Assembly (NCBI RefSeq): GCF_009760915.1
Contig: NZ_VIDQ01000001.1
Span: 248,001 to 312,000, forward strand
Direction of reading: 5' to 3'
Source of the DNA: Azohydromonas aeria
GTDB taxonomy: Bacteria > Pseudomonadota > Gammaproteobacteria > Burkholderiales > Burkholderiaceae_C
DNA length: 64,000 bases
Shown: positions 28,402 to 38,952 of the stretch, one piece after another
How the letters are laid out: each line of letters starts with the position of its first letter
How positions within the stretch are numbered: position 1 is the stretch's first letter
Translations under genes and position numbers: made by a program
Notes under the pieces: generated by a model
The model's database searches: none
What the model saw: the letters and a program-made list of their open reading frames with translations, nothing else
What the model was told of the DNA's origin: nothing

Positions 28402-29486
28402 GGCTCGATCACGTCTCCGCTGGCGTAGGCGCGTGCCGCACTGCGGCCCACCAAGTCCCATAGGGCCGAGGCGGGTAGCCCACGTCCGCAGCGTGCTGTG
28501 CTTAGATCGGCGCGTGCGAAAGTCTCCCCAGCCCTGACGTCGCGCGCGGCGATGACCTGCTGTCGCGCCGCACGGCGCGTATCGAGCTCGCTGGGTTGGG
28601 GCGCCTTGGCGCCATCGCCTAGGGCCTGCTGCAATGCGCGGATGTCGCGCAGCATTTGCGCCAGCTCCCCGGGTTCCAGCGAAGCCTTGTGGTCCGGTCC
28701 TGGCAGGTTGCGGTCGAGCGTGAAGTGCTTCTCGATCACACAGGCGCCGCGGGCCACGGCGGCCACGGGAATGAGCGTGCCTTCCGTGTGGTCGGAGTAG
28801 CCGACAGGCAGTCCAAAGGCCGAGGCCAGTCGGTCCATGGCGTGTAGGTTCACTTCCTGCGGCGGCGTGGGGTACTGCGAGGTGCAATGCAGCAGCGTCA
28901 CGCGCCCGTGCAATGAATCGCGCCAGGCGCTGCGGCTCCAGCCCTGCCACACTTCGTCCATGCCGGCAGGCTCGGCTGAAGCATTCAAGGCATGCGCGAT
29001 GACGGCCAGGCCCTGTTCCACTTCCGACAACGTGGCCATCCCGGTGGAGACGATCAACGGCTTGCCGGTACGCGCGAACTGCCACAACAGCGGCGCGTTG
29101 ACGAGCTCGCCCGAGGGCACCTTGAACAGCGGCATGTCCAGCGCGCACAGGAACTCCAGGCTGTCCTTATCGAAGGCCGTGGACAGGAACTCGATGCCAC
29201 GCGAGCGCGCGTGCGCCTGCAGCTCGGCGTGCCAGGCACGCGGCAGCTCCAGCTTGCGCAGCATCTCGAACTGGCTTTCCGCGGCATCAGTGCTTTGCTT
29301 CTGGTAGGCCGCCTTGGGCGCTTGCCTGCTGGCCAGGCGTGTGGCGTCGAAGGTCTGGAACTTCACGGCATCGGCGCCGGCTGCCGCGGCCTGGTCCACC
29401 AGCGCGAATGCCAGCTCGCGCTGGCCGTTGTGGTTGACCCCTGCTTCAGCGATCACGTAGACCTTTACGGTTGAAGCGTTCCTCAT
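28398..29486 (-). CDS. neuB: N-acetylneuraminate/legionaminate synthase (NeuB/LegI)
   Basis: Predicted 362 residues. The TIM-barrel NeuB domain starts YVIAEAGVNHNGQRELAF with ADAVKFQTFDATRLAS; GIEFLSTAFDKDSLEFL, VPSGELVNAPLL, GYSDHT and VIEKHFTLDRNLPGPDHKAS carry PEP- and metal-binding residues. A C-terminal SAF (antifreeze-like) domain runs from about 295. It condenses PEP with a six-carbon 2-acetamido sugar to form a nine-carbon nonulosonate. Context points to 2,4-diacetamido-2,4,6-trideoxymannose as substrate, giving N,N'-diacetyllegionaminate. The ATGA overlap couples it to the neuC-like gene. Confidence 0.95.
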   Translation of the reverse strand: MRNASTVKVYVIAEAGVNHNGQRELAFALVDQAAAAGADAVKFQTFDATRLASRQAPKAAYQKQSTDAAESQFEMLRKLELPRAWHAELQAHARSRGIEFLSTAFDKDSLEFLCALDMPLFKVPSGELVNAPLLWQFARTGKPLIVSTGMATLSEVEQGLAVIAHALNASAEPAGMDEVWQGWSRSAWRDSLHGRVTLLHCTSQYPTPPQEVNLHAMDRLASAFGLPVGYSDHTEGTLIPVAAVARGACVIEKHFTLDRNLPGPDHKASLEPGELAQMLRDIRALQQALGDGAKAPQPSELDTRRAARQQVIAARDVRAGETFARADLSTARCGRGLPASALWDLVGRSAARAYASGDVIEP

Positions 29487-30646
29487 GAGAAATCCAGGTC
29501 GTGAAAGCGTTTGTGGAAGCGGTCAGGATGGGCTTCGAGCTCGCGCACGATCGACCGGCTGGCAGTACCCTGGCCGTAGGGATTGATCGTTGTTGCGCTG
29601 TGCCGATGGAATTCGTCGCTCAGTGCCCGCCCAAGCGTGCGCACGATGTCGTCGCGATCGGCCCTGCAGTGAAGCACGGAGTCGGCCGCCAGACGTCCCA
29701 GTTGACGCTCGCCGATGTTGACGGTGGGCACGTGGAACGCAGGCGCTTCGATGATGCCGCTCGACGAGTTGCCCACCACGGCACGCGCGTGCGCCAGCGC
29801 CGAGAGATAGCGCTTGAATCCCAATGATTCGATCAGTAGCACACGCGAACTGCGCTGGGCGGCGTACTGCTGCAGCAGCGGGATGATGGCGCGGCCACCG
29901 TTGTCTGCGTTCGGGTAAGTCAGCACCACCTGGTGCTGCGGGAATGCGTCTAGTGCCTCCAGCAGCGCTGTGGTCGAGGCCACCGGATCCTCGGTGGCCA
30001 TGGTCACCGGGTGGTACGTGGCCAGCACGAAGGGCGCCGCAAGCACAAAACCCAGGCTCTCACCCAGCTCGGACAGCGTCATGCGGGGCGTACGCTGCAG
30101 GTGGTCTAAGCCGAGCGCGCCGACGTTGAAGACGGTGGACGGACTTTCGCCCATCTGTATCACGCGCCGGCGATAAGGCTCTGCGGCCACGAAGTGCAGG
30201 CTCGCCATTTTGGTGATGGCATGCCGGATCGCATCGTCATAAGCACCCTCCGTGACTTCGCCACCGTGCAGGTGAGCCACGGGAATGCGCATCACCAGTG
30301 CAGCCTGCACGATGGCCAGAGCCTCGAAGCGATCGCCGAGCACGACCAGCACGTCCGGGCGCAGCCGCTGCAGTGCGTCGGCAAAGCCGATCGTGCCCAG
30401 TCCCATGGACTTCGCCACGCCGGTAGCGGTATCCGACGACAGCAGCATCTCGACCTTGGCGTCGATGTGGAACCCGTCCTGCTCGATCTGGCGCCAGGTT
30501 TGCCCAAATTCCGGCGACAGGTGCATCGCGGCCACGATGAGCTGCAGCTCCAGCTGCTCGCTAGCGTCGATGTCCTTAAGCAGCCAGTACAGCAGGCCGT
30601 ACTCCGCCCGAGTCCCGGTGAATACCGCAATGCGTTTCCTAGTCAC
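29483..30646 (-). CDS. neuC: UDP/GDP-sugar hydrolysing 2-epimerase (NeuC/LegG)
   Basis: Predicted 387 residues, GT-B-like epimerase fold. RIAVFTGTRAEYGLLYWLL is the typical opening, HLHGGEVTEGAYDDAIRH the active-site block and GNSSSGIIEAPAFHVPTVN the nucleotide-binding block. It inverts C2 and hydrolyses the nucleotide, releasing a free manno-configured sugar for the synthase. In the sialic acid route it gives ManNAc; in the legionaminate route the 2,4-diacetamido-trideoxymannose. It overlaps legC (4 bases) and neuB (4 bases). Confidence 0.95.
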   Translation of the reverse strand: MTRKRIAVFTGTRAEYGLLYWLLKDIDASEQLELQLIVAAMHLSPEFGQTWRQIEQDGFHIDAKVEMLLSSDTATGVAKSMGLGTIGFADALQRLRPDVLVVLGDRFEALAIVQAALVMRIPVAHLHGGEVTEGAYDDAIRHAITKMASLHFVAAEPYRRRVIQMGESPSTVFNVGALGLDHLQRTPRMTLSELGESLGFVLAAPFVLATYHPVTMATEDPVASTTALLEALDAFPQHQVVLTYPNADNGGRAIIPLLQQYAAQRSSRVLLIESLGFKRYLSALAHARAVVGNSSSGIIEAPAFHVPTVNIGERQLGRLAADSVLHCRADRDDIVRTLGRALSDEFHRHSATTINPYGQGTASRSIVRELEAHPDRFHKRFHDLDFS

Positions 30647-31794
30647 GCCGCACTCGCTGGCAACACGCTGCTAGGCAGGTTCACCACGCGCGCTTCCAGC
30701 CACTCGGCGGTGGAGAGGTCGCCGCGGCGGCAGTGCGCGAAGCCGGGCAGCCGGTTCATGAGCTGCCAGATTGGGCGCGTCATCACGCCGGCGTCGTTAG
30801 TGGCCGCGAGCAGCGCGTCGCGCTGCTCGCGGCTGTCGCAGATCACGGCGTTGAGCCAGTAGTTGGAGCGGCAGCCCTCGGGCTCGCGCACGAAGTGCAG
30901 CGCGCTGCCTTCGAGCTGCTCGGCGTAGCGTTGTGCCAGCAGCCGCTTGGCGGCGACGAAGTCCTCGATGTGCTCGAGCTGCGCGCAGCCCAGCGCCGCG
31001 TTGAGATTGGGCAGCCGGTAGTTGAAGCCCACCTCGTCGTGGAAGAACTCGTAGGGGTGGGGTTTCTTGGCCGTGGTTGTGAGGTGCTTGGCGCGCGCGC
31101 CAAGCACCTCGTCCGTGAGCACCATGCCGCCGCCGCCGGTGGTGATGATCTTGTTGCCGTTGAAGCTCTGCGTGCCCAGTTGCCCGAAGGTGCCGGTGTG
31201 GCGGCCCTGGTAGAGGCTGCCCAGCGACTCCGCCGCATCCTCCACCAGCACCAGGCGCCAGCGCCGGCACACGTCGAGCAGGCCGTCGAGGTCGGCCGGG
31301 TGGCCGAAGGTGTGCATGGGCACGCAGGCGCGCACCACGCGGCCGTCGGCGCGCGTGCGGCACAGGCCCTCCGCATCGAGCTCGGCGTTCTCGTCTAGCC
31401 ACTGCTCCAGCGCGCGCGGCGACATCCCCAGCGTGGCGCGGTCCACGTCCACGAAGACGGGCTCAGCGTGGCAGTAGGCGATGGCGTTGCAGGTGGCCAC
31501 GAAGGTCAGCGACTGCGTCACCACCAGCTCGCCCGGCTGCACGCCCGCCAGCAGCAGCGCCACGTGCAGCGCGGCGGTGCCGTTGACGGTGGCCACCGCG
31601 CGCGGGCTGCCGGTATAGCGTGCCATGTCCTGCTCGAAGCGGTCCACGTACGCGCCCACGCTGGAGACGAAGGTGGACTCCAGCGTGTCGAACACGTACT
31701 CGCGCTCGCGACCCGGGAACACCGGCGCGTGCAGCGGGATGAAGTCGTTGGTGGCGTACTGCTCGCGCACGAAACGGATCAAGGCATCGAACAT
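30643..31794 (-). CDS. legC: LegC-family nucleotide-sugar aminotransferase
   Basis: Predicted 383 residues, DegT fold. The start HAPVFPGREREYVFDTLEST, the phosphate site VNGTAALHVALL, LVEDAAES with Asp186 and the PLP lysine Lys215 in FNGNKIITTGGGGM are visible. LegC enzymes transfer an amino group to the 4-keto-6-deoxy-GlcNAc nucleotide made by LegB. The sequence is distinct from the cluster A aminotransferase and follows legB directly (32-base gap). Assignment rests on gene partnership as well as sequence. Confidence 0.9.
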   Translation of the reverse strand: MFDALIRFVREQYATNDFIPLHAPVFPGREREYVFDTLESTFVSSVGAYVDRFEQDMARYTGSPRAVATVNGTAALHVALLLAGVQPGELVVTQSLTFVATCNAIAYCHAEPVFVDVDRATLGMSPRALEQWLDENAELDAEGLCRTRADGRVVRACVPMHTFGHPADLDGLLDVCRRWRLVLVEDAAESLGSLYQGRHTGTFGQLGTQSFNGNKIITTGGGGMVLTDEVLGARAKHLTTTAKKPHPYEFFHDEVGFNYRLPNLNAALGCAQLEHIEDFVAAKRLLAQRYAEQLEGSALHFVREPEGCRSNYWLNAVICDSREQRDALLAATNDAGVMTRPIWQLMNRLPGFAHCRRGDLSTAEWLEARVVNLPSSVLPASAA

Positions 31795-31826
31795 GGAACG
31801 GCCCTTGGGCGTACGAGATGGAGAGG

Positions 31827-32840
31827 TCAGATGTTGTAGAGCCCGGCCTTGTAGCGGCGCAGGTTGTCACGCTGGCTGAACCATTCGACGGTCTCGGCCA
31901 AGCCGCGGCGCAGACCCTCCATGCCCGGGTATTCGGGGCTCCAGCCTGCCAACTCGCGGGCACGGGTATTGTCTGCCCACAGCCGTTCGACCTCGCTGCC
32001 GGCCGGGCGCATGCGTTGCTCGTCGCAGGTGAACTCGACGTCGCGTCCCATGATCTCGGCAATCAGCCGTGCCGTGTCGCCCACGGACACTTCATAGTTG
32101 CTGCCCACGTTAACGACTTGGCCCACGGCAGCATCGCATTCAGCCACGGCCACGAAGCCCCGCACGGTGTCGCGCACGTAGTTGAAGTCGCGCGTGGGAT
32201 GCACGGCACCCAGCTTGATCCGGTCGGCGCCAGAAGCGATTTGCGTGATGATGGTCGGGATCACCGCCCGCGCGGACTGGCGCGGACCATAGGTGTTGAA
32301 CGGGCGGATGGTGGCCACCGGCGTGGCGAAGGAGGCGAAGAAGCTCTGCGCCATCTGGTCCGCACCGATCTTGCTGGCCGAGTACGGCGACTGGCCTTGA
32401 AGCGGATGCTCTTCCGTGATGGGCACGAAGCGAGCCGTGCCGTAGACCTCGCTGGTGGAGGTGTGGACCACGCGCTCCACGCCCAGCTCCCGTGCCGCCT
32501 GCACGACGTTGAGCGTGCCCTTGACGTTGGTGTCGACGTAGGTGTCGGGCGAGTGATAGGAGTAGGGAATGGCAATGAGCGCGGCCAGGTGCATCACCAC
32601 GTCGCAGCCCTGCATTGCAGTGCGCACGCCATGGGGGTCGCGAATGTCGCCGGCAAACACGTCGAGCGAGCGCTTGACCTGCTCCTCGGCTTCATCGAGC
32701 CAGCCCCAGGAGTTGAAGCTGTTGTAGTAGACGAAGGCGCGCACGTCCGCGCCGAGTTCACGCACCAGGTACTCGGTGAGGTGCGAGCCGATGAAGCCAT
32801 CGGCTCCGGTCACGAGGATCTTCTTGCCTTGCAGCTTCAT
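31827..32840 (-). CDS. legB: LegB-type nucleotide-HexNAc 4,6-dehydratase
   Basis: Predicted 337 residues, extended SDR family. NAD-binding VTGADGFIGSHLTEYLV, a YSASKIGADQ YxxxK active site, TSTSEVYGTA and TIRPFNTYGPRQ are clear. The insert FVYYNSFNSWGWLDEAEE after the first strand is typical of LegB rather than of Gmd or RfbB. It converts GDP- or UDP-GlcNAc to the 4-keto-6-deoxy sugar, the first committed step to legionaminate. It follows gmd by 31 bases in the same operon. Confidence 0.92.
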   Translation of the reverse strand: MKLQGKKILVTGADGFIGSHLTEYLVRELGADVRAFVYYNSFNSWGWLDEAEEQVKRSLDVFAGDIRDPHGVRTAMQGCDVVMHLAALIAIPYSYHSPDTYVDTNVKGTLNVVQAARELGVERVVHTSTSEVYGTARFVPITEEHPLQGQSPYSASKIGADQMAQSFFASFATPVATIRPFNTYGPRQSARAVIPTIITQIASGADRIKLGAVHPTRDFNYVRDTVRGFVAVAECDAAVGQVVNVGSNYEVSVGDTARLIAEIMGRDVEFTCDEQRMRPAGSEVERLWADNTRARELAGWSPEYPGMEGLRRGLAETVEWFSQRDNLRRYKAGLYNI

Positions 32841-32871
32841 ATGCGGTCTTGATGCTTGAGGAATCCGGAAT

Positions 32872-33993
32872 TCACTCGTGGTAGTCGTAAGCCTGGAAGC
32901 CGGCGAGCTTCACGAGGCTGTCGCGCCGTGCCGAGTCGTAGTCGCTGGTGATCATCTCGCGCACCAGCTCCTCGAAGCTGGTCGTGGGCTCCCAGCCCAG
33001 CTTGGCCTTGGCCTTGCTCGGGTCGCCCAGCAGCGTCTCGACTTCCGTCGGGCGGAAGTAGCGCGGATCGACCCGCACGATCACGTCGCCGACCTTGACC
33101 TTGGCCTGGTCGCCCGCCACGGCCGCGACGATGCCGACCTCGGCTTCGCCCTCGCCCTCGAAACGCACCGTCACGCCCAGCTCGCTGGCGGCGCGCTGCA
33201 CGAACTCGCGCACGCTGTATTGCCGGCCCGTGGCGATGACGAAGTCCTCGGGCTGCTGCTGCTGCAGCATCAGCCACTGCATCTGCACGTAGTCGCGCGC
33301 ATGGCCCCAGTCGCGCAGCGCGCTCAGGTTGCCCAGGTACACGCAGTCTTGCAGCCCCAGCGCGATGCGCGCAATGGCACGCGTGATCTTGCGCGTGACG
33401 AAGGTTTCGCCGCGGATCGGGCTCTCGTGGTTGAAGAGGATGCCGTTGCAGGCGTACAGCCCATAGGCCTCGCGGTAGTTCACCGTGATCCAGTAGGCGT
33501 AGAGCTTGGCCACCGCGTAGGGGCTGCGCGGGTAGAAGGGCGTGGTTTCCTTCTGCGGCACCTCCTGCACCAAGCCATAGAGCTCGCTGGTGCTGGCCTG
33601 GTAGAAGCGCGTTTTCTTCTCCAGCCCCAGGATGCGGATGGCCTCCAGCAGCCGCAGCGTGCCGATGCCGTCGGCGTTGGCCGTGTACTCCGGCGTCTCG
33701 AAGCTCACCGCCACGTGGCTCATGGCCGCGAGGTTGTAGATCTCGTCGGGCTGCACCTGCTGCACGATGCGGATGAGGTTCGTGGAGTCAGTCAGGTCGC
33801 CGTAGTGCAGCGTGAAGCGCGGGTTTGCCTCGTGCGGGTCCTGGTAGAGGTGATCGATGCGGTCGGTGTTGAACAGGCTCGCGCGACGCTTGAGGCCGTG
33901 CACGGCGTAGCCCTTGGCCAGCAGCAGTTCGGCCAGATAGGCGCCGTCCTGCCCCGTCACGCCTGTGATCAGGGCCACCTTCTTGTCGGACAT
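32872..33993 (-). CDS. gmd: GDP-mannose 4,6-dehydratase
   Basis: Predicted 373 residues. The Gmd signature is strong: [72 protein letters not shown] (YxxxK) and [20 protein letters not shown]. It makes GDP-4-keto-6-deoxy-D-mannose, the precursor of GDP-L-fucose. ManC and Fcl in the adjacent upstream genes supply the preceding and following steps. Phosphomannomutase was not seen in this window. Confidence 0.97.
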   Translation of the reverse strand: MSDKKVALITGVTGQDGAYLAELLLAKGYAVHGLKRRASLFNTDRIDHLYQDPHEANPRFTLHYGDLTDSTNLIRIVQQVQPDEIYNLAAMSHVAVSFETPEYTANADGIGTLRLLEAIRILGLEKKTRFYQASTSELYGLVQEVPQKETTPFYPRSPYAVAKLYAYWITVNYREAYGLYACNGILFNHESPIRGETFVTRKITRAIARIALGLQDCVYLGNLSALRDWGHARDYVQMQWLMLQQQQPEDFVIATGRQYSVREFVQRAASELGVTVRFEGEGEAEVGIVAAVAGDQAKVKVGDVIVRVDPRYFRPTEVETLLGDPSKAKAKLGWEPTTSFEELVREMITSDYDSARRDSLVKLAGFQAYDYHE

Positions 33994-34019
33994 GTGTTGC
34001 TCTCTTGCAGGAATTCAGT

Positions 34020-34946
34020 TCAGTTGTGAAACGGCGCGGCCGTGTAGGCCAGGCGGATGCCGTCTTCAAGCTTGGTGCGAGCGCGCCAACCCAGCGCGGC
34101 CAGGCGGCTGACGTCGAGCAGCTTGCGCGGCGTGCCGTCGGGCTTGCTCGCGTCGAAGACGATGCGGCCCTCGAAGCCGACCACGCGCATCACGGTCTCG
34201 GCCAGCTCGCGGATGGTCACGTCCTCGCCGGTGCCGATGTTCACCAGCTCGCCGTCCCAGCCGCGCTCCATCAGGTGCACGCAGGCGTCGGCCAGGTCGT
34301 CCACGTACAGGAACTCGCGCCGCGGCGCGCCGCTGCCCCACACCACGTACTCGGCGTCGCCGCGCAGCTTCGCCTCGTGCGCCTTGCGGATGAGCGCGGG
34401 CAGCACGTGGCTGTTGGCCAAGTCGTAATTGTCGTTGGGGCCGTACAGGTTCGTGGGCATCACGCTCACGTACTGGCGGCCATGCTGGCGGTTGTAACTC
34501 TCGCACAGCTTGATGCCGGCAATCTTGGCAATCGCATAGGGCTCGTTGGTCGGCTCCAGCGGCCCGGTGAGCAGGTACTCCTCGCGGATGGGCTGCGGGC
34601 AGTCGCGCGGGTAGATGCAACTCGAACCCAGGAACATCAGCCGCTGCACGCCGGCCAGGTGCGCGCCGTGCACGAGGTTGGCCTCGATCACCAGGTTCTG
34701 GTAGATGAAGTCCGCACGCTGCAGGTTGTTGGCCTGGATGCCGCCGACCCTGGCAGCAGCGATGAAGATGTAGTCGGGCTTCTCGCGCGCCAGCCACACG
34801 TGCACCGCGCGCTGGTCGAGCAGGTCGAGTTGCTCGCGCGAGGCGGTCAGCACGTTGCCGTAGCCCCCGGCCTGCAGCCGGCGCACCAGCGCGCTGCCCA
34901 CCATGCCGCGGTGGCCCGCGACGAAAATCTTGGCGTTCTTGCCCAT
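34020..34946 (-). CDS. fcl: GDP-L-fucose synthase (epimerase/reductase)
   Basis: Predicted 308 residues from the ATG at 34946. [17 protein letters not shown] is the nucleotide-binding start, followed by [40 protein letters not shown] (YxxxK) and [11 protein letters not shown], all hallmarks of Fcl/WcaG. It epimerises C3/C5 and reduces C4 of GDP-4-keto-6-deoxymannose to GDP-L-fucose. In-frame sequence upstream to 35129 belongs to the shadow of manC and is rejected. It sits 26 bases before gmd. Confidence 0.96.
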   Translation of the reverse strand: MGKNAKIFVAGHRGMVGSALVRRLQAGGYGNVLTASREQLDLLDQRAVHVWLAREKPDYIFIAAARVGGIQANNLQRADFIYQNLVIEANLVHGAHLAGVQRLMFLGSSCIYPRDCPQPIREEYLLTGPLEPTNEPYAIAKIAGIKLCESYNRQHGRQYVSVMPTNLYGPNDNYDLANSHVLPALIRKAHEAKLRGDAEYVVWGSGAPRREFLYVDDLADACVHLMERGWDGELVNIGTGEDVTIRELAETVMRVVGFEGRIVFDASKPDGTPRKLLDVSRLAALGWRARTKLEDGIRLAYTAAPFHN

Positions 34947-34951
34947 GTCGT

Positions 34952-36382
34952 TCACTGGCGCCCGTACGTGTCCTCGAACCGCACGATGTCGTCCTCGCCC
35001 AGGTAGCTGCCCGACTGCACCTCGATGAGCTCCAGCGGCAGCCGCCCCGGGTTGCGCAGCCGGTGCGTCTCGCCCAGCGGGATGTAGGTGCTCTGGTTCT
35101 CGGAGAGCAGCATCACCTTGTCGCCGCACGTCACCTCGGCCGTGCCGCTGACCACGATCCAGTGCTCGGCGCGGTGGTGGTGCATCTGCAGGCTCAGGCT
35201 CGCGCCGGGCTTGACCATGATGCGCTTGACCTGGAAGCGCGCCCCGGCGTCGATGCTGTCATACCAGCCCCAGGGCCGGTGCACCTTGCGGTGCAGCATG
35301 TGCTCGTCGCGCTGCTGGCCGTCGAGCCGGCCCACGATCTTCTTGACGTCCTGGCTGCGGTCGCGCCGGCTCACCAGCACCGCGTCGGGCGTCTCCACCA
35401 CCACCACGTCGTCCAGGCCCACCACGCCCACCAGGCGGCTGGTGGCGTGCACCAGGGTGTTGGTGGCGCCGTCCAGGAGGGCGTCGCCCACCACGGCATT
35501 GCCGGCCGCGTCCTTGTCGGCCACCTGCCACACCGCGTCCCACGCGCCCAGGTCGTTCCAGCCCGCGGCCAGCGGCACCATGCGCAGCTCGATGCCGCTG
35601 CCCGGGCAGCGCTCCATCACGGCGTAGTCCACCGACTCCGACGGCACCGCGCCGAACTCGTCCTTGCCCGGGCGCACGAAGCGCTCGTCGGCCGTGCGCG
35701 CGGCGTGGGCCACGCGCGTGGCGGCGGCGATGTCGGGCCGGAAGCGCTCCAGCGCCGCCATCCAGCTCGACGCGCGCAGCACGAACATGCCGCTGTTCCA
35801 GTAGTAGCCGCCGGCTTCCAGGTAGCGCTGCGCCGTGGCGGCGTCGGGCTTCTCGACGAACTGCGCCACCTTCGCGCCGTCGGCGCGGATGTAGCCGTAG
35901 CCGGTCTCCGCCCGGTCGGGCGTGATGCCCAGGATCACGATGGCGCCGTCGGCGGCCTCGCGCACGGCACGGCGCACCGCCTCGGTGAAGGCCGCGGCGT
36001 CGGTGACGGTCTGGTCCGCGGGCGTGACCACCAGCACCGGGTCGGCGCCACCCTCCATCGCCTGCAGCGCCGCCAGCGTCAGCGCCGGCGCGGTGTTGCG
36101 CCCCACGGGCTCCAGCAGCACCGCCGCGGGCTCGCAGCGCATCTCGCGCAGTTGCTCCAGCACCAGGAAGCGGTGCTCGTCGTTGCCCACCACCAGCGGC
36201 GCCGACAGCGTCACGTCGCCGCCGCCCAGGCTCATGAGCCGCTGCACCGACTGCTGGAACAGGCTCTGGTTGCCCGAGAGCACCAGGAACTGCTTGGGAT
36301 AGCCGGCTCGCGACAGCGGCCACAGCCGCGTGCCGCTGCCGCCGGCCATGACGACGGGCTGTACGGGAATAGAAGGAGTCAT
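34952..36382 (-). CDS. manC: Mannose-1-phosphate guanylyltransferase / mannose-6-phosphate isomerase
   Basis: Predicted 476 residues, the standard length of the bifunctional type II enzyme. The guanylyltransferase domain has [20 protein letters not shown] and [14 protein letters not shown]; the C-terminal cupin isomerase domain carries [20 protein letters not shown], then [18 protein letters not shown] with metal-binding histidines. It makes GDP-mannose for gmd/fcl. The start at 36382 overlaps the preceding epimerase stop by ATGA and has an in-frame AAG-rich leader; long upstream in-frame sequence is noncoding. Confidence 0.96.
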   Translation of the reverse strand: MTPSIPVQPVVMAGGSGTRLWPLSRAGYPKQFLVLSGNQSLFQQSVQRLMSLGGGDVTLSAPLVVGNDEHRFLVLEQLREMRCEPAAVLLEPVGRNTAPALTLAALQAMEGGADPVLVVTPADQTVTDAAAFTEAVRRAVREAADGAIVILGITPDRAETGYGYIRADGAKVAQFVEKPDAATAQRYLEAGGYYWNSGMFVLRASSWMAALERFRPDIAAATRVAHAARTADERFVRPGKDEFGAVPSESVDYAVMERCPGSGIELRMVPLAAGWNDLGAWDAVWQVADKDAAGNAVVGDALLDGATNTLVHATSRLVGVVGLDDVVVVETPDAVLVSRRDRSQDVKKIVGRLDGQQRDEHMLHRKVHRPWGWYDSIDAGARFQVKRIMVKPGASLSLQMHHHRAEHWIVVSGTAEVTCGDKVMLLSENQSTYIPLGETHRLRNPGRLPLELIEVQSGSYLGEDDIVRFEDTYGRQ

Positions 36383-37464
36383 GCTGGGATATTTCCAGGA
36401 GAAGTCGTCGCGGCGGACTGGGCGACGTACCACGGCATCGCCTCCGCAATGCCCTGCGCCAGCCGGTGCGTGGGCACGTAGCCCAGCAGCTGCCGCGCCT
36501 TGGAGACGTCGGCCTGGCTGTGGCGCACGTCGCCGGCGCGGAAGTCGCGGTACGTGGGCTGCACGTTCGGGCTCACGCCGTGGGGCGCCAGCGCGTCGCG
36601 CAGCAGCCCGAACAGGTCGCCCAGCGTGGTGCGGTCGCCCACGGCCACGTTGTAGACCTGGTTGCGCGCCTCGGGCGCCTCGGCCGTGGCGGCCAGCAGG
36701 TTGGCCGCCACGGCGTTGGCCACGAAGCAGAAGTCGCGGCTGGTCTGGCCGTCGCCGTTGATGAACACCGGCTCGCCGCGCAGCAGCGCCGCGGTCCACT
36801 TCGGGATCACGGCGGCATAGGCCCCTTCCGGGTCCTGGCGCGGGCCGAAGACGTTGAAGTAGCGCAGCCCGATGCTGGCAAAGCCGTAGCTGCGCTCGAA
36901 CACCTCGGCGTAGATCTCGTTGACGAGCTTCGTGACGGCGTAGGGGCTCAGCGGGCGGCCGATGTTCTCCTCCACCTTGGGCAGCGCCGGGTGGTCGCCG
37001 TAGGTGCTGCTGCTGGCGGCGTAGGTGAAGCTCTTCACGCCCGCGTCGCGCGCGGCCACGAGCATGTTGAGAAAGCCGCTGATGTTGACCTCGTTGGTCG
37101 TGATCGGGTCGGCCAGGCTGCGCGGCACGCTGCCCAGCGCCGCTTGGTGCAGCACGTGGTCCACCGCCACGGTTCGATCCGAGGCGGCATCCGCCCAGGC
37201 CATGGCGCGGCGGCAGTCGTCGAGGCGGCGGATGTCGCCCTCGATGAAGCTGAAGTTGGCCCACTGCGCCGGCGTGACCAGGGTGCGCACCTCTTCGAGG
37301 TTGCGTCGGTGGCCGGTGGCGAAGTTGTCCAGGCCCACCACGCGCTGGCCCAGCGTGAGCAGCGTCTCCAGCAGGTTCGATCCGATGAAGCCGGCCACGC
37401 CGGTGACGAGCCAGGTGCGCGGCGCGTCGGCCAGGCGGGATTGCAGGGCGGTGTAGGCGTCCAT
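36379..37464 (-). CDS. UDP-N-acetylglucosamine 4-epimerase (WbpP/TviC-like)
   Basis: Predicted 361 residues, extended [77 protein letters not shown] (YxxxK) and [19 protein letters not shown] match the WbpP/TviC/WbgU group that interconverts UDP-GlcNAc and UDP-GalNAc (or the uronates). It would supply a GalNAc-type sugar for cluster B. Two bacterial 4-epimerase groups look alike here, so UDP-GlcNAcA as substrate is possible. Confidence 0.9.
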   Translation of the reverse strand: MDAYTALQSRLADAPRTWLVTGVAGFIGSNLLETLLTLGQRVVGLDNFATGHRRNLEEVRTLVTPAQWANFSFIEGDIRRLDDCRRAMAWADAASDRTVAVDHVLHQAALGSVPRSLADPITTNEVNISGFLNMLVAARDAGVKSFTYAASSSTYGDHPALPKVEENIGRPLSPYAVTKLVNEIYAEVFERSYGFASIGLRYFNVFGPRQDPEGAYAAVIPKWTAALLRGEPVFINGDGQTSRDFCFVANAVAANLLAATAEAPEARNQVYNVAVGDRTTLGDLFGLLRDALAPHGVSPNVQPTYRDFRAGDVRHSQADVSKARQLLGYVPTHRLAQGIAEAMPWYVAQSAATTSPGNIPA

Positions 37465-37472
37465 GGAACTCT

Positions 37473-38033
37473 TCAGTCGAAATGCGCCACCGCGGCCAGC
37501 AGCGGCGCCTGCGCGTCCTTGGCCGACAGCAGCGGCGGCTGCCCGGCCAGCGCGTGCAGCGGCCACTCGATGCCCAGCGCCGGGTCGTCCCAGCGCACGG
37601 CGCCTTCGGCCTGCGGCGCGTAATAGTCGGTGGTCTTGTAGAGGAAGTCGGCGCTGTCGCTGGTGACCAGGAAGCCGTGCGCGAAGCCCGGCGGGATCCA
37701 CAACTGGCGCTGGTTCTCGCACGTGAGCTCCACGCCCGCCCAGCGCCCGAAGGTCGGGCTGCCGCGGCGCAGGTCCACCGCCACGTCGAAGACGCTGCCC
37801 TGCGTCACGCGCACGAGCTTGCCCTGCGCATGCGGCGGCCGCTGGAAGTGCAGCCCGCGCAGCACGCCGCGCGCCGAGCGCGAGTGGTTGTCCTGTACGA
37901 ATTCCACGTGCCGTCCCACCGCCTCGTCGAAGGCCGCCTGGTTGAAGCTCTCCATGAAGAAGCCGCGCGCGTCGCCGAACACCCGCGGCTCCAGGATCAG
38001 CACGCCGTCCAGCTCGGTCTTGATGACGTTCAT
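37473..38033 (-). CDS. rfbC: dTDP-4-dehydrorhamnose 3,5-epimerase
   Basis: Predicted 186 residues, cupin fold. [35 protein letters not shown] (with the catalytic His), [20 protein letters not shown] and [23 protein letters not shown] are all standard RfbC motifs. It epimerises C3 and C5 of dTDP-4-keto-6-deoxyglucose in the dTDP-L-rhamnose pathway. It follows rfbA by 22 bases and precedes the epimerase gene by 8. Confidence 0.97.
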   Translation of the reverse strand: MNVIKTELDGVLILEPRVFGDARGFFMESFNQAAFDEAVGRHVEFVQDNHSRSARGVLRGLHFQRPPHAQGKLVRVTQGSVFDVAVDLRRGSPTFGRWAGVELTCENQRQLWIPPGFAHGFLVTSDSADFLYKTTDYYAPQAEGAVRWDDPALGIEWPLHALAGQPPLLSAKDAQAPLLAAVAHFD

Positions 38034-38055
38034 GTCTCGTGGTGCTTTCGGGGCT

Positions 38056-38952
38056 TCAGAACGCGGTGTCGCGCAGGATCTTCATGAGGTACTGGCCATA
38101 GCCGTTCTTGAGCATGGGCTGCGCCAGCCGCTCCAGCTGCTGCGCGTCGATCCAGCCCGCGCGCCAGGCGATCTCCTCGGGGCAGGCCACCTTGAGGCCC
38201 TGGCGCTTTTCCAGCGTGGCGATGAACTGCCCGGCTTCGAGCAGGCTGTCGTGGGTGCCGGTGTCGAGCCACGCGTAGCCGCGGCCCATGATCTCCACGT
38301 CGAGCTGGCCCGCGCGCAGGTACGCGGCGTTGACGTCGGTGATCTCGAGCTCGCCGCGCGCGCTGGGGCGGATGCCGGCGGCGATGTCGCAGACCTGCGC
38401 GTCGTAGAAGTACAGCCCCGTGACGGCGTAGCTGCTCTTGGGCGCCTTAGGCTTTTCCTCGATGCTCAGCGCGCGCTGCTGCGCGTCGAACTCCACCACG
38501 CCGTAGCGCTCGGGGTCGTTGACGTGGTAGGCGAACACGCTGGCGCCGTGCGTGCGCTCGTCGGCGCGGCGCAGCAGGCTGTAGAAATCGTGGCCGTAGA
38601 AGATGTTGTCGCCCAGCACCAGCGCGCTGGGCGCGCCGCCGACGAAGTCGCGGCCCAGGATGAAGGCTTGCGCCAGCCCGTCGGGGCTGGGCTGCACGCA
38701 GTACCGCAGCGAGATGCCCCACTGGCTGCCGTCGCCCAGCAGCGACTCGAAGCGCGGCAGGTCCTGCGGCGTGCTGATGAGCAGGATGTCGCGCATGCCG
38801 GCGAGCATCAGCGTGCACAGCGGGTAATAGACCATGGGCTTGTCGTACACCGGCAGCAACTGCTTGCTCACGCTCAGCGTGGCCGGGTGCAGCCGGGTGC
38901 CGGAGCCGCCGGCCAGGATGATGCCCTTGCGGTTGATGATGTCGGTCTTCAT
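38056..38952 (-). CDS. rfbA: Glucose-1-phosphate thymidylyltransferase
   Basis: Predicted 298 residues. [66 protein letters not shown] and the C-terminal [18 protein letters not shown] identify RmlA/RfbA. It makes dTDP-glucose from dTTP and glucose 1-phosphate, the first step to dTDP-L-rhamnose. Unusually its start codon overlaps the stop of a VapC-like toxin gene (ATGA at 38952-38949), so its translation may be coupled to toxin translation. Confidence 0.97.
   Translation of the reverse strand: MKTDIINRKGIILAGGSGTRLHPATLSVSKQLLPVYDKPMVYYPLCTLMLAGMRDILLISTPQDLPRFESLLGDGSQWGISLRYCVQPSPDGLAQAFILGRDFVGGAPSALVLGDNIFYGHDFYSLLRRADERTHGASVFAYHVNDPERYGVVEFDAQQRALSIEEKPKAPKSSYAVTGLYFYDAQVCDIAAGIRPSARGELEITDVNAAYLRAGQLDVEIMGRGYAWLDTGTHDSLLEAGQFIATLEKRQGLKVACPEEIAWRAGWIDAQQLERLAQPMLKNGYGQYLMKILRDTAF

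Noticed and set aside
25923..32840. A pseudaminic acid pathway.
   Set aside because: PseB/PseC/PseG/PseH-type proteins are not present; PtmE-, LegB- and LegC-like proteins favour the legionaminate type.
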